Below, piece by piece: positions 36,777 through 48,760 of a stretch of DNA of 64,000 nucleotides (positions are counted from its first letter, which is position 1; each line of letters starts with the position of its first letter). The notes under the pieces are model-generated. The model worked only from the letters and a program-made list of their open reading frames with translations, did no database searches and was not told where the DNA came from. This stretch comes from Cycas panzhihuaensis. Its lineage: Eukaryota > Cycadophyta. The stretch spans positions 14,322,001 to 14,386,000 of the forward strand of contig CM041465.1 in NCBI GenBank assembly GCA_023213395.1. The letters run 5' to 3'. A program made the position numbers and the translations under genes.

Positions 36777-38330
36777 TAATGCCAAATATGAATAACTCCT
36801 AAACTATCTTTGAATTTCTAGAATTTAACTTTACTTAATGCCTTTGTAAAGATATCCATTGTTTGGTCTTTAGTGCTGTAATAGGCTAATTCAATTTCTT
36901 CTACTTACAATAGTTCTCGAATGAAGTGATGCTGAGTCTCAATGTGTTTTGTTTTGCCATGAAAAACTAGATTCTTTGCCATCTAAATAGTGCTTTAATT
37001 GTCGCACCAAATTCTGGTGGGACTTTTCTGTTTTAGCCAAAAATCTTATAGTAGTCTTCTTAACCAAACTGATTCATATGTGCCTACAATTACTGCTTTG
37101 TACTCTACCTCAGCTGTAGATAAGGAAACTATGTTTTATTCCTTGGTGCTCCATATTATAGTTGTTGATCCCATACTAAACATATAACCTATTGTTGATT
37201 TCGTATCATCAATGTCTCCTACCTAATCTGAGTCTATATAACTAGTCAACTAAAATTTTGAAGAACCTTTATAGTATAACCCAAATTCTAAAGTTCCTTT
37301 GAGATATTAGAGAATTCTTTTTGCTCCTTACCAATGGGTGGTCTTTGGATCTTGCATAAACCTAGACATAATACTAATTAAGTGTGTTATATCAGGTCAA
37401 GTGGATGTCAAATATATCAAGCTACCGATAAGTTATCAGTAAAGCATAGGGTTGACTGATGTAGAATCATCTAACTTAGAGGGCTTAATTTTAGTTCCTG
37501 CTAGAGTTGCCTAAGGTTTAAAGTTGGTCATCCTAAATTTTTGTAATAAATCCAGGGTATATTTCTATTGGGAAATAAAAATGCCTTTCTTGTCTTGCCA
37601 TACTTCCAAGCCTAGGAAGTAATGCATTAGCCTCAAATTTGTCATCTCAAATTCTTTAGACATGGCATCCTTAAATTATTACAATAAGTGAGAGTCATTT
37701 CTAGTATATACAAGGTCATCCACATAAAATCCTACTATTAAGATTAAGTCTCCTTTGATTTGAATATATAGATTAGGATCTACTTGAGATCTTTTAAAAC
37801 CTTGATCTCTAAAGTATTTGTCTATGTAGGAATACCAAGCCCTGGGTGCTTATTTTAATCCATAGAGTGCCTTTTTTAGTTTATACACTTTGTTTTCTAC
37901 CCCTTGACTTCAAAACTGAGGGCTTGAGTGATATAAATATCCTATTTGATATAGCTAATGAGGAAGGCACTTTTAACATCCATTTGGTAGACTTTCTAAC
38001 CCATTTGGGTAGCTAGGCTCATCATCAATCTAACTGTTTCCATCTGAGCCAACAGGGGTAAAAGTTTCAATATAGTCAATGCCTTCTTTCTGGCCATAGC
38101 CCTTAGCAACCAATATAGCCTTGTATTTGTTAATAGATCTATTTGAACATAACTTAGTTTTGTAGATCCATTTGATGCCAATAGCCCTTTTATTTGGAGG
38201 TAAATTGACTAACTCCCAAGTGTTTTTTTTAATAATAGAATGGTATTCATCTTCTATTGACTTTTACCAACATACATGTTTATTAGCCTCATCAAAAGTT
38301 TGAGGCTCATGGGTTTCCAATACTTTGCTC
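36777..38330 (-). pseudogene. Copia reverse transcriptase and RNase H (C), broken
   Basis: Minus strand. Recognisable parts are KRAIGIKWIYKTKL near 38190-38150 (RT start), ARAWYSYIDKYFRDQGFKRS near 37845-37790, VGFYVDDLVYTRND near 37730-37690 (YVDD kept), GYMFSMGSTTIIW near 37190-37150 and AEVEYKAVIVGTYESVW near 37115-37065 (RNase H). Stops break it throughout. The order and motifs are those of copia pol. Confidence 0.78.
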
Positions 38331-40100
38331 ATGAGGGTAAAATTAACCCTATGTGAGTATGTTGATCTACGATTATTGTCCAATATATTGCCTAAGTCAT
38401 GACTCCAATGAACCCATTTTAAAAGATTTTTTGGTGGAGGTTAAGAGGAATTTCCCTCCCTATTAGGTTCATTGGTGACTCTTCTAGAGTCAAACATAGG
38501 AGGCACATACCTGGATTTGGATCATTTATCAAACTTGATTACAACTTCCTTCTTATTTTCTTAAATGTCTTCATAATAGGCATCCTCTTGGAATTTAACA
38601 TCTCTATTTAATATGACCCTTTTTTATTTAGGATCATAAACTTTGTATGACTTAGATGTTTCACTATAGCCAAGGAATGTACATTTGATATTATGATCAT
38701 CCAACTTGGATCTTCATTAATTAGGAACGTGAGCATATACTAGGCATATGAAGACTCTAAGGTGATATATGTTTGGTTTGTAGCAAGTCCAAGCTTCTTT
38801 AGGGATTTTCCACCTAAGAGCTTTGGTGGAGCACTTGTTGAGTAAATATACAGTTGTATGTACTACTTCAACCCAAAATTCATGTCCCAAATTCATGTCC
38901 TTTAACATGCACTTAGCCATTTTAACTATTGTATGATTCTTCCTCTTTGCTACACCATTTTGCTGTGGGGTGTAGGGTTAGTAAGTTGTATTATAATACC
39001 ATGGTGAACACAATAATCCTTAAATTCATTAGATATAAATTCTCCCCCATTGTCTAATCTCAAGGAGAGTAATTAATATACACTTTATCACTCCACAAAG
39101 GTTTTGAAGTCAACAAAGTGTTAAAAGGTATTTGATTTATATTTGAGGAAAAATACTTATGTCTTCCTTACGAAATCATTAATGAACATGATAAAGTATT
39201 TAGCACCTGCTAGTGAGAGAATATTCATTGGAGTGCAGATATCTGTATATACCAATTGAAGTAGACCCAATGCTCAATGACTGAAGTCTAGAAAACTTTC
39301 CCTATGATGTTTACCAAGAAGACATCCTTCATATAGGTTTCTGTTTACTTCAATATATGGCAATCTATTTACCATATCTATTCTCTTCATAAGGGCTAAA
39401 CTATTATAGTTAAGATGGCCAAATCTCCTATGCCACAATTCCCTATCCACTTTAGTTATAGTTTTGAGGGTATAGGTATTCGAAGGAGTAAGAATAAGTT
39501 TGAATAGTCAATCTTTGGTCATCTTTACTTTTTCTACTACAACTTTGTTTCTCATTTTATCCTTGATTACACACTCACCATTATCAAATATAACTTTGTA
39601 GTCTTGTCCCATCATTTGCCCTATAGATAATAATTTTTTCTTAAAAGCTGAGACATACAAGACATCATCAAGATGTCTATATTCTCTTATATTTATCATG
39701 AGGGCTATATTACCTCTACCAACTAATTTGTGGGAGGTATCATCACCAAACATTATGGATCCCTTCCTACTTTTATCTAATGTTCAAAATAAGTGTTCCT
39801 TGTGGGTCATATGGGTTGAACAACTTGAGTCAATATACCAACTATTATCCTCTTTTTCCTTGGTAATGAAGCTGGATAAAAATAATCTATTATTGTCCCT
39901 TGATTCTATTATGTTATGGGCACTCCCTTTGGTGGGTAGTCCATGTTTGGAAAAGCACTTATCTTTTGAATAACTACTTCTATAGGAATATGAATAATAT
40001 AAAGGATCTCTCCTTCCATAGCTCAAACATTTGTTTCTTGGATGATATCTATTAATATTAGGATGCCTCCCCCTTTCCTCATAATGTAGGGGAGGATTTT
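38331..40100 (-). pseudogene. Copia protease and integrase (C), broken
   Basis: Minus strand. The protease site is NSWYIDSSCSTHMTHKEHLF near 39845-39787: D-S-S where this group has D-S-G. The protease remainder has DDTSHKLVGRGNIAL near 39745-39700. The integrase has QQNGVAKRKNH near 38970-38938, where the catalytic Glu is Lys, a G-to-A type change. The core end follows: WVEVVHTTVYLLNKCSTKAL near 38860-38805 and PKEAWTCYKPN near 38795. It is inactive. Limits are approximate. Confidence 0.78.
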
Positions 40101-41009
40101 CCCTTTGTCTATTATCATAATAGACCTATTTCAACCTTGAGGATTGAACATTGCCTTAATAATTTGGACAACATGTATGTCCTTTAGATTATTTTCTTTG
40201 GTTAGGGTACCTAGGAGGGTTCACATTTTATTAATTTTCTCCTTGCCTCCTTTTGTGTAGGGCTTGGTACTTAGGAGGGTCTTGTCTTTCATCCTTCTAG
40301 GGTTTCTATCCATTCTCTTAGGAGGTGCTTCTCTAGATCTTAAAGTTCTTACTTGAGAGTTTGATTAAATTCTAGCCTTAGTGGTAAAGGTATGCTCAAG
40401 CAATTCATTAGCATTATGTTGTCCTTTGACTGACATAAGCAAAGCACTTAGTTACTCTACCTTTAATGTACTTAGGTCCTTTGACATACTTATGCTTATG
40501 GAAACCATTTTAAATATTCTAATAGCACCAAAAAATCTTAAGATTCTTTCAACCACCTATTGTTCTGTCAGCGTATTCCTAAGGGCCCTCATTTGATTGA
40601 CTATATCCTAAACCTTAGTCATAAACTTGGTTACCGATTCTGTGGGTATCATACACAATTTCTTAAACTTGCTTCTAAGGTTTTGGAGCTTGTAGGAAGT
40701 AGCTCCTTCATAGATCAGCTAAAGTATGTCCTATACTTCTTTTGATTTAGTTGATTCTCTAACATAAGAGAAAACATGATCTTCTAATATACAAAATATG
40801 AATGCAAGAGCTTTGTTGTCCTTTTTGATGTTTTCTTTATAAGTGGCCTTTTTCACATCAATTACATTCTGACCTAACTCACTATATCCTATTTTCACAA
40901 TCTCCCATATATGGTTAACTATAAGGATGGGTCTCATCCTTCTACTCCAGTTTAAGAAGTTATTTCCATCAAATTTAGGAATAATCATATTTCCAAAGCT
41001 TGAGGCCAT
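40100..41009 (-). pseudogene. Copia gag (C), broken
   Basis: Minus strand, start at 41009: MASSFGNMIIPKFDGNNFLN, then WSRRMRPILIVNHIWEIV, the usual N-terminal pattern of copia gag (DUF4219/UBN2 type). The first piece (40731-41009) is clean, with CILEDHVFSYV near its end; later parts have stops. Only about 15 bp separate the start codon from LTR remnant, so the leader and primer site are lost. Confidence 0.78.
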
Positions 41010-41024
41010 TTTTAGCTAAGGTTT

Positions 41025-41071
41025 TTAAAAAATGTGGAGGTCCCAAATATACATTGGGTATTATCTCAATA
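41025..41071 (-). repeat. C 5' LTR remnant
   Basis: Only the outer end of the LTR is left. Minus-strand GATAATACCCAATGTATATT matches the start of the 3' LTR (GATAATACCTAATGTACATT). The rest of the LTR is gone. Confidence 0.65.
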
Positions 41072-42300
41072 GATTCATCGTATGGAGAAATTAAATCATA
41101 CCTTTATGACCAATTTTTTCCTTCTTCTTCTATGTTCAAGAAGAGAAGACTGATTCAAACCACTACTAGGCAATATCTCTTGCTTGATGGTATGTTTTAT
41201 AAGTGTTCTTTTGATGGAATTCTATTAAGGTTTCTCCCCCTTAATGAAACACTTGTAGCCTTAATAGAATATCATGAAGGAACATGTGGTAGACATTTTG
41301 GTGGCTGATCAATGGCCCAACATATTCTTTATATGGGTTATTATTGGCCCACCATATTTAAACATGCTCATGCTTATATACAAAAATATGAAAAGTATCA
41401 ATCCCATATAACCTTAATACATAAACTTGCATTAGAATTAAAATCGATTATCTCACCTTGGCCTTTGTCTTATTGGGGTTTTGACCTCATTGGTTAAAAT
41501 TTTTTGACATCATTTAATAGTCATAAGTTTATCATAACTACAACTGAATACTTTACTAAATGGAGTACAATTATTTCATTAGTCACTGTTACTAGAAAGG
41601 TTGTTGCCATATTTATCTTTTAATATATCATTTTTAGATTTGGGGTACCAGATATTATTATAACTGATAATGGGACTTCATTTTATAATTCCTATGTCAG
41701 TGAATTGTGTGGTAAATTTTATATTACCCATAGACTATTGACCCCTTACCACCCTTGGGTGAATGGCTAAGTAGAAGCCTTTAATAAGACTTTAGCCAAT
41801 ATTTTATCCAAAATAGTCTCAACCTCTCATACATATTAGCATGTTCAATTATTTCCAACATTATGGGCTTATAGAACCTCAATAAGAAATGTTATATGTA
41901 TGATACTATTTTTTCTTATTTACAATATTGAAGTTGTTCTCCCATTAGATGTTAAGATTCCTTCTTTATGTGTCTTGTTATAAGAGTTTACTAATGAAGA
42001 GTTTCAAAGGGAAGCACATCTCTTAGAACCCAAAAAATTAGATGAGCCCTATTTACAAGCCTTGCAAAATAATGTGGCATCTAAAGCTAGGATTTAAGCT
42101 TCTCATAATAGGCATCTTAAGCCTAGAAAGTTTCATATTGGCAATAAAGTCTTGAAGTTAGAATACCTCCATGATAAATAATGAAAGTTTTCTCCTAAGC
42201 GGGTTGGCCCTTATCTTGTAATCGAAGATTTGAATAATGGAGCCTATCAAATCTTAATAATAGAAGGTTTAGAATTTTAAAAACCTATGAACTCTTAATA
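41072..42300 (+). pseudogene. Gypsy integrase (G4), moderately broken
   Basis: Begins SYGEIKSYLYDQFFPSSSMF after the C target site. It continues with YLLLDGMFYKCSFDGILL near 41170-41225, zinc-binding YHEGTCGRHFGG near 41270-41306 and YWGFDLIG near 41471-41495 (first catalytic Asp). TTTEYFTKW follows near 41538-41565, then IITDNGTSFYNS near 41658-41692 (second Asp kept) and YHPWVNG near 41747. The catalytic Glu follows (VEAFNKTL near 41772-41795, after a stop). The C-terminal part has VLKLEYLHDK near 42148-42178 and GAYQILIIEGLEF near 42239-42279. It is the most readable integrase core of the three, still with several stops. Confidence 0.85.
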
Positions 42301-43385
42301 TTTAAGGATGTTTTATGCCTAATAGTATACTAATATCTATAGCGAGGATAAACTATGGCTATAAATTTCTTTTCTTATCTAACGAGCTAAAACTATAGGC
42401 AATTCCTTCCTTTAATCTTTCCTCATCTTCTCTTAAGTTGTTCTTGCTTTCATAAAAAAATTTACTTGTGATCATATAAGTCTATTATTTTTTGTAGCAT
42501 ATATATTGATTGTGAGTATTCTTCTCTAAGAATTTTGGTCTCCTCTTTTAAGCTTCATACTCAAGAGAGAAATTTTGGCCCCTAACATTATCTTTATCTT
42601 CATCTTTGAAAAGAAAGATTAGTTCATTAGCTTCAAACACTTTATTAGTTGCTTAAATCATACTTCTCCTTATTAGTCCTTTATATTAACGATTCCTTCT
42701 TAGTTATATATCACCTACTATTTTTTTTTCATTGTTCTTATTATCCTTAGTTCTCTCTATCTAAATTTCGAAGTGAGTACTCATTCTACTACCTTCTCTT
42801 TATATTTGAAGACATCGTGATTTTGATTTCCTTTCTTTCCTATGGTTTAATCCTTAAGGAGATTGGTCTCTTTAATTTTAGGTTCCATTGAAAAAGATAA
42901 ATTCTTGCTATATTGAGTAAAAGAACTTCATAATTGGATGATTATGAATCTTTTCTTGTAAATATTAAAAAGACAAGTGAAAGATTTTTTTAAAAAAATT
43001 AATCAAAGAAATTAAAAAAGAGAAGTAAAGAAAGAAAAGAAAAAAAAGAAGGTATATTATTGTCATCCTCTTGTAATCCAAGGTAATCTTCTTAATGACT
43101 TTATCCCCACCTATCTATATAATAGGTTGGCTTTATTTAGATGAGTTATTTAGGATGTTCAGGTCTAGCTACTTGGGTTTACTATAGCCTTAATTATTAT
43201 TAAACCCTACTTGACACCTTTTATTCTTGTTGATTATAGCCATCTCAATTATGATTTATCTTTTTCCTTAATACAGTCAAAACTAATCTCATTCACTACC
43301 ATCTCCTTTTTTATTGATTCTTATACCTTATTTCATTGATCATGCCATCTCCAAATACTAGTCCTATCTTCCCATGAGATTGAGT
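42301..43385 (+). other. Integrase-to-RNase H link of G4
   Basis: Non-coding. Two copies of the family motif lie right after the integrase (42341-42359 and 42381-42400), matching the pair in G3. The rest is AT-rich with no domain. Confidence 0.5.
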
Positions 43386-43770
43386 ATATTCACTAATAGA
43401 GGTAGTAAAGGTAACCCAGGATAATCTGCTACTACTTGGGTGATCTATGACCAATTAGAAAATCCTCTCCTATTCACTAACCAGTTTATACCTATAACAA
43501 CTAATAATTAAGCTAAATATTCTACTATTATTAGAGTCTTATTTGATATTTTTCATTCTTATCTTGGAAGCATCATTATATATTTTGATTCTTAGATTGT
43601 AATTTACTAGTTAGTTGGGATATATTAGGCGAACTCTTCATGAAGTCTTCTTATTCACCATCAGGCTTCATCATTATTGTCATTATTTTCTTTGATCACT
43701 ATCCAATATATTCCCTATGTCTTTAATGTTGAAGTTAATGCTCTTGTCTCTTCTATCTTGGATGATTATT
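43386..43770 (+). pseudogene. Extra RNase H, decayed (G4)
   Basis: IFTNRGSKGNPG near 43390-43425 (first Asp is Asn), TTNN then AKYSTIIRVLFD near 43498-43547 (the NNEAEY motif has a stop at the Glu), IIIYFDS near 43573-43593, then IQYIPYVFNVEVNALV near 43702-43750 with Asn for the last Asp. It is inactive. It lies downstream of integrase as in G1 and G3. Confidence 0.72.
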
Positions 43771-44577
43771 TAGATTAGCTTTTATCTTTTGGCTGGGGGC
43801 ACCTCACTCCAAACAAGTATAAACTACCACTCTATAAAGAGTATAAACAACTAGTTGTTAAAGATAAAGTTTTAAGTAGTGTGGAGGTTAGGATTATAGA
43901 TTTATACATAAAATGAAGTGTTTAAAAGGATAGACCCATGTGGGAATCATAGGCCATGGAGGATCTTAGTAGGGGGGAAGATCCTAAAAGCTTCTTGTCC
44001 TTAGAAGGAGCGAATGAGGAATCCAATATACTCAGAAAACTAATTGTTTATTAAGTGGGATTATACTTTCATTCTATAAACAATGTGTTTTCTTTATGAT
44101 ATATTTTATGAATATGGATTTTACTCTATGTTTGTATAATCTGTTAGGAGTATGATGTGAATTATGTGAGTTTTACTTTTTGAGAGACTTACATTATTCC
44201 ATCTTCTACTTTTATAAACCTATTACCATTTGTTTTAGATGGTTTTATATTTATAGAAATAGAATTACTAATCCTTTCATCTATTGTCTTTTATCTTTTA
44301 TTTATTTTCTATCCTTCATTACTCCTTATAATCTTTTCTTTTTAAAACTTGTTGCACTCTAGAATGAGTATAAACTACCATGTACATACTAGTGAAAAAT
44401 CAAAAAAATATAAATTAAAAAAAAATAGAGAAAGAAAAAATATTAAAATCATTATATATTTTTATGGATTGTCACATTGATGAATGTATGTCATGTTTAA
44501 TTTATAAAAGGGGAAATAATGTGGGAAAGAGTTTAGAATTAATCATTCATTACTTATAGGTTTTGAAGAAAAGTGAT

Positions 44578-44640
<63 letters not shown>

Positions 44641-46393
44641 CAAGTAAAAATGGTATATCTATCAGTCACATGACTCAGGATATAATAGTTAAGTCTCACA
44701 AAATTGCCTCATATCTCCCTCCTATCCCTCTCTATACATAATAAATACATTCATCTCTATGAGCCCTGATGAGATCTCTCTTATGTTCCTAGCTTTATCC
44801 TCTCTCCTTTATCTACAATCCATCCATGTGTAGACTCCCTACATGGTGGAAGATGACATCCCTATTATATCGTAGTACTCCCTAATAGAGTAGCTCACAC
44901 TCCTACCTATGCCAATATCATTATGTGTAAATGACGTCTCTAATCCTTAACTATCCTAAGCTTTGGCTCTTGTAGTCTCAGCTCTACCCTCATATTTAAG
45001 AACATGTCTTAAGCTCAAAGTGCATGATTGAAGTAGTCAATATAATAACCTAGGAATGTATGATCTACTTATTTCCATGCTAGAACCTCCTATGATATGA
45101 ATGAGTATGTAAGGGAATATCAAGTCTAGTATCCTTCTCACCTCTGCCAAAGTCATGATCTCATCATTTATCCATAAAAAATATATAAATCATGATTAAT
45201 ACCTTAGGTAGAAGGTAAATAATCAAAAGAAACATAACTAAATATGTTTAAAGTTAATTCATTAATATACCTACTAGCTCACCTCCTCTTATTGGCTCTA
45301 CTATCATCTCCTCCTTAGGTTCTGAGACTCCCTCTCCTTAAGGCTATTAGGGAGCTTCTTAGACAAGCTCCCCCTCTCACACTCTACTCCCTTATCCTTT
45401 CCCTTGCTCATTTATTGAGCCTAGATCTATATTCTATATGGAGCCTCCTCTACCTCCACCTAGTGCTCCACCTACTCTCTTGAGTACTTGTTGACTCCCT
45501 CCCTTTCCTCTGTTTGTTGTTGCCTCTCCTCTCCCTCCTTGACCCATCTTGCCACTATCTCCACCATCTCTCCCACCTCAGCCTCTTCTCTCTCTCCCTC
45601 TCTCTCTCCCTCTACCAATAATAAAGGCCTCTACTACTCCTCTCTCTAATGCATCTACCTCATCATCACTCTATACTAGCAGCCCCTCATATATGTCTTG
45701 TACCGACTACCTCTTAGTCATCGTACTTAATAGAGGACTATGTGTACTCTGTGCCATGATAATTATCCTATCATAGATCTAAGCTCTCACATGTCACCTA
45801 TACATCCTTAGATCCATAATTTTTAGGTCTCTCAGTGCTCCTCTTAGTCTCATTAAAGGAATATGATCATACAACCAATATATTAGGATCAAGTTGTATG
45901 AGAATCCTCTCCTATCTTACCTCCTAATCTAGGATAACTGGAGGTACATACCATCTACTATGTATTACCCTGAGTTCATCTGAACTCCTTACTTACACCT
46001 CCTTACCACTCCTTCCCACTGAGCTAGAACCCCTATGAAGTTCTAGGTTCTAAAAATCTTATATATAATCATAAGGGTGATAATCCTCCATATGATAAGG
46101 ATCCCCTCTATTATAAATATCACCTCAATGGATATCCCAGATAGACCAAATTGGTCCATAGAGTCAAGTACTAGTTCTAAGTCATTTGAGACTCATCATC
46201 TACTACTCTATTTAGTTTGATCCTCTCTCCATGCTATCTCACTCCTAATATCCTCCTTATGTCTCTTAGAGTTATTTATATGTATCTAATCATCCATATC
46301 CTAAAAACATTTCATCCCAGGATCTAACAACTAACAAAATCATGTAATATCTCATACTCCATAACTAGCTATATTGATCCACCTGCTTGAGAC
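43771..46393 (+). other. G4 long 3' tail, first part
   Basis: No gene is recognised on either strand. 43800-45050 matches the G3 tail (17780-18980, inverted). The family motif occurs at 43811-43829, weakly at 43838-43850, and at 44363-44379. From about 45300 to 45650 the plus strand is strongly pyrimidine-rich (ctctctctccctctctctct near 45588). From 45650 to 46390 both strands were checked for a decayed ORF and nothing identifiable was found. It ends at the GAGAC site of B2. Confidence 0.5.
44581..44636. repeat. (TA)n microsatellite in G4 tail
   Basis: 56 bp of uninterrupted TA, at the position homologous to 18343-18390. Confidence 0.95.
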
Positions 46394-47037
46394 TGTTAAG
46401 AATACAAGGTCCCAAACCTTAAACAGCCACAAGATCTAAACTATTTTGCAACTAGTCATAGGAATCGAAACTAAGATTTAACATGCAAGTTCTAAAATTA
46501 GATATAATACAAAAGCATCAATATATAAGCTAAACATCATATATGCACCTGATATAACATGGTAAAACCCTAGTAGTGTGCTAGGGAAACATCTGCATAG
46601 GAAAGGTATCGATCTTTATTATTGTACAATGGAGAAACATTACACCTCAATAGCAAAGTGCTCTCTATAACAACAACCAGCTGCCACCCCTATCACATTA
46701 CATTACATTAGATACAACATCATAAGGAAAGACCTAAAACAGGCTACATGAGAGGGACATCCAAGGCATAAATCTCAGCTGTAGAATCTAGGGTATTTGT
46801 ATCAACGACCCTGATTCTCTATACAATTTAATAAGGTTTAAAGGGCTAATTTTTTGGGTTGGGGGCTATCACCCCTGAACCCCCTCTTAGTGGGGGGCGT
46901 TCCATGGCCCCCGCACCCCCCGGCCAAGGGGGGCTCCTGCCCCCCTTAGAACCCCCCAAGAAAGATTAAGGGGGGAAACCGCACCGAAAACACACCAAAT
47001 TTTTAATTCCCAAATATTATTGTCATAATATCCAACA
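46394..47037 (-). repeat. B2 3' LTR
   Basis: About 644 bp. The minus-strand start TGTTGGATATTATGAC is at 47037. The purine-rich tcaaggtggagat lies beside it (47038-47050). GC hairpin sequences are at about 46880-46950. Confidence 0.92.
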
Positions 47038-47082
47038 ATCTCCACCTTGACAACAATTTACCCAATACCTTTCTTGGACCCT

Positions 47083-48760
47083 TCATCATCTTTTCTGCAA
47101 GCCAAGATAAGTCAAACACCATTTAAACTTCTCTAATGGTACTAGTTTTGTGAATATATCAGCACAATTCTGATTGATGTGAATCTTCTCAAGTGCCACT
47201 CCACCTGCTTCTACAACCTGTCTAACAAAATGGTACTTCATAGTAATATTCTTTATTCTACTATGATAAGCTGGATTCTTAGCTAAGTAAATGGCACTTT
47301 GACTATCACAAAATACCTTTATATTTTCTTGTCTCCTTCCAAGCTCAACCAATAGACCCTGTAACTAGAATGCTTCTTTACAAGCATGTCCTGCAATAAC
47401 ATATTTAGCTTCTATGGTTGAAAGTGTAATTGTGCTCTGTAATTTGGACATCTAACTAATTGGACAATTTATAAGAGTAAAAACATAACCTGAAGTATAA
47501 CTTCTTTTGTCTAAATCTCCTGCAAAGTTTGAATCGACATATCCACAAACCTAATTACCTATACCTCCAAAGGTGACACACTAGTCGCTTGTGCCTCTCA
47601 AATACCAAAGCACCCATTTCACTGCAGCTCAATGTTCTTTTCTTGGATTTTCCATAAACCTACTCACTACACCGACTGCATGTGAAGTATCAGGTCTTGT
47701 ACATACCATGGCATAAATCAAACTTCCTACTACACTAGCATAAGGCACATGAGACATATAAGCCTTTTCTTCTTCACTACTAAGACTTATATTCGAAGAA
47801 AGATTGAAGTGCGAAGCCAATGGGATACTCACTGGTTTCACATTTGCCATACCAAACCTGGTTAGCACCTTCTCTACATATTTCTCCTGTGATAACCATA
47901 ACTTACCATTTTTCCTATCTCTGTGTATCTCCATGCCTAAGATTTATTTTGCAGCTTCTAGATCATTCATATCAAAAGTCCTAGCCAATTGAGCCTTTAG
48001 CTTATTGATTTCTTCCATGCTCTTGCTTGCAACCAGTATGTCGTCAAGATATAATACCAAGATAATGAATAAGCCATTGTCCATAAATTTAAAGTAAACA
48101 CAATGATCATACTCATTTATTTTAAAATTTTGGCTCTCCATAAAGGCATCAAACTTCTTGTACCACTGCCTCGGTGATTGCTTTAGGCCATACAATGATT
48201 TCCTGAGCCTACAAACAAGTCTTTTCCTGCCATCTTGTACAAACCCTTCTAGTTGATCCATATAGATCTCCTCATCTAATAGCACTTGAATTGAAACAAG
48301 TTTGACAACTGGTAAAAAGATCTCATGAAAGTCAATACCTATTTTCTGTGAAAAACCTTTAGCCACCAGTCTTGCCCTGTATTTATCAACCTTTCCATCA
48401 ACATTTGTTTTCTTTTTGAAAACCCACATGCAACCAATAGTCTTCATGCCATATGGAAGTTCTACCAAGTCCCATGAATTATTTTTCTTCAAAGAATCTA
48501 TCTCTTCCTGCATAGCCCTTATCCACTTTTCTCCATGGATATCATCTACTACTTCCTGATAATATGTGGGCTCACTATCATTAGAAACCAGAGTAATAGA
48601 AATAGAAGGGATGTATCTGTCAGGCAGATGACTAACTCGTATAGATATTCTAATTGTTGGTAGAGGAGTGTCTACATACTCCTGTGAATCTACTGCTGAT
48701 TTATCTTCAAAAAGATCTTCACACTCTTCTGATTCCACAAATGGCTGCATTTCAAACTTG
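47083..48760 (-). pseudogene. Copia reverse transcriptase and RNase H (B2), 24-codon deletion
   Basis: Minus strand. An open frame (48750-47944) carries the acidic linker, then YRARLVAKGFSQKIGIDFHE near 48384-48325, VKLVSIQVLLDEEIYMDQ near 48306-48253, LYGLKQSPRQWYKKFD near 48200-48150 and LYLDDILVASK near 48050-48020 (YLDD for YVDD). Compared with B1, 72 bp are missing in frame between VSIQVLL and DEEIYMD. This removes the LDVKKAFLHGDL motif and the first catalytic Asp, so RT must be dead although the frame is open. RNase H continues at 47934-47629 and 47352-47086 (DSQSAIYLAKN, CADIFTKLVPLEKF). Confidence 0.9.

Larger units (their letters stand above)
36405..41071 (-). mobile_element. Copia element C (minus strand) nested in G4
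   Basis: A 4.7-kb copia element of a third family. GATTC flanks it (36400-36404 and 41072-41076), and without it the G4 frame runs FDDS into SYGEI, as in G3. On the minus strand it has a remnant of the 5' LTR (about 41025-41071), gag, protease, integrase, RT, RNase H, polypurine tract and 3' LTR. Most of the 5' LTR and the primer site are missing. Confidence 0.85.

Noticed and set aside
18431-44362. Similar 60-codon frames at 18431-18613 (-) and 44180-44362 (+) as a conserved gene
   Set aside because: The whole surrounding non-coding tail is homologous between G3 and G4, so a shared frame is expected. No start context or motif, and no evidence that it codes.
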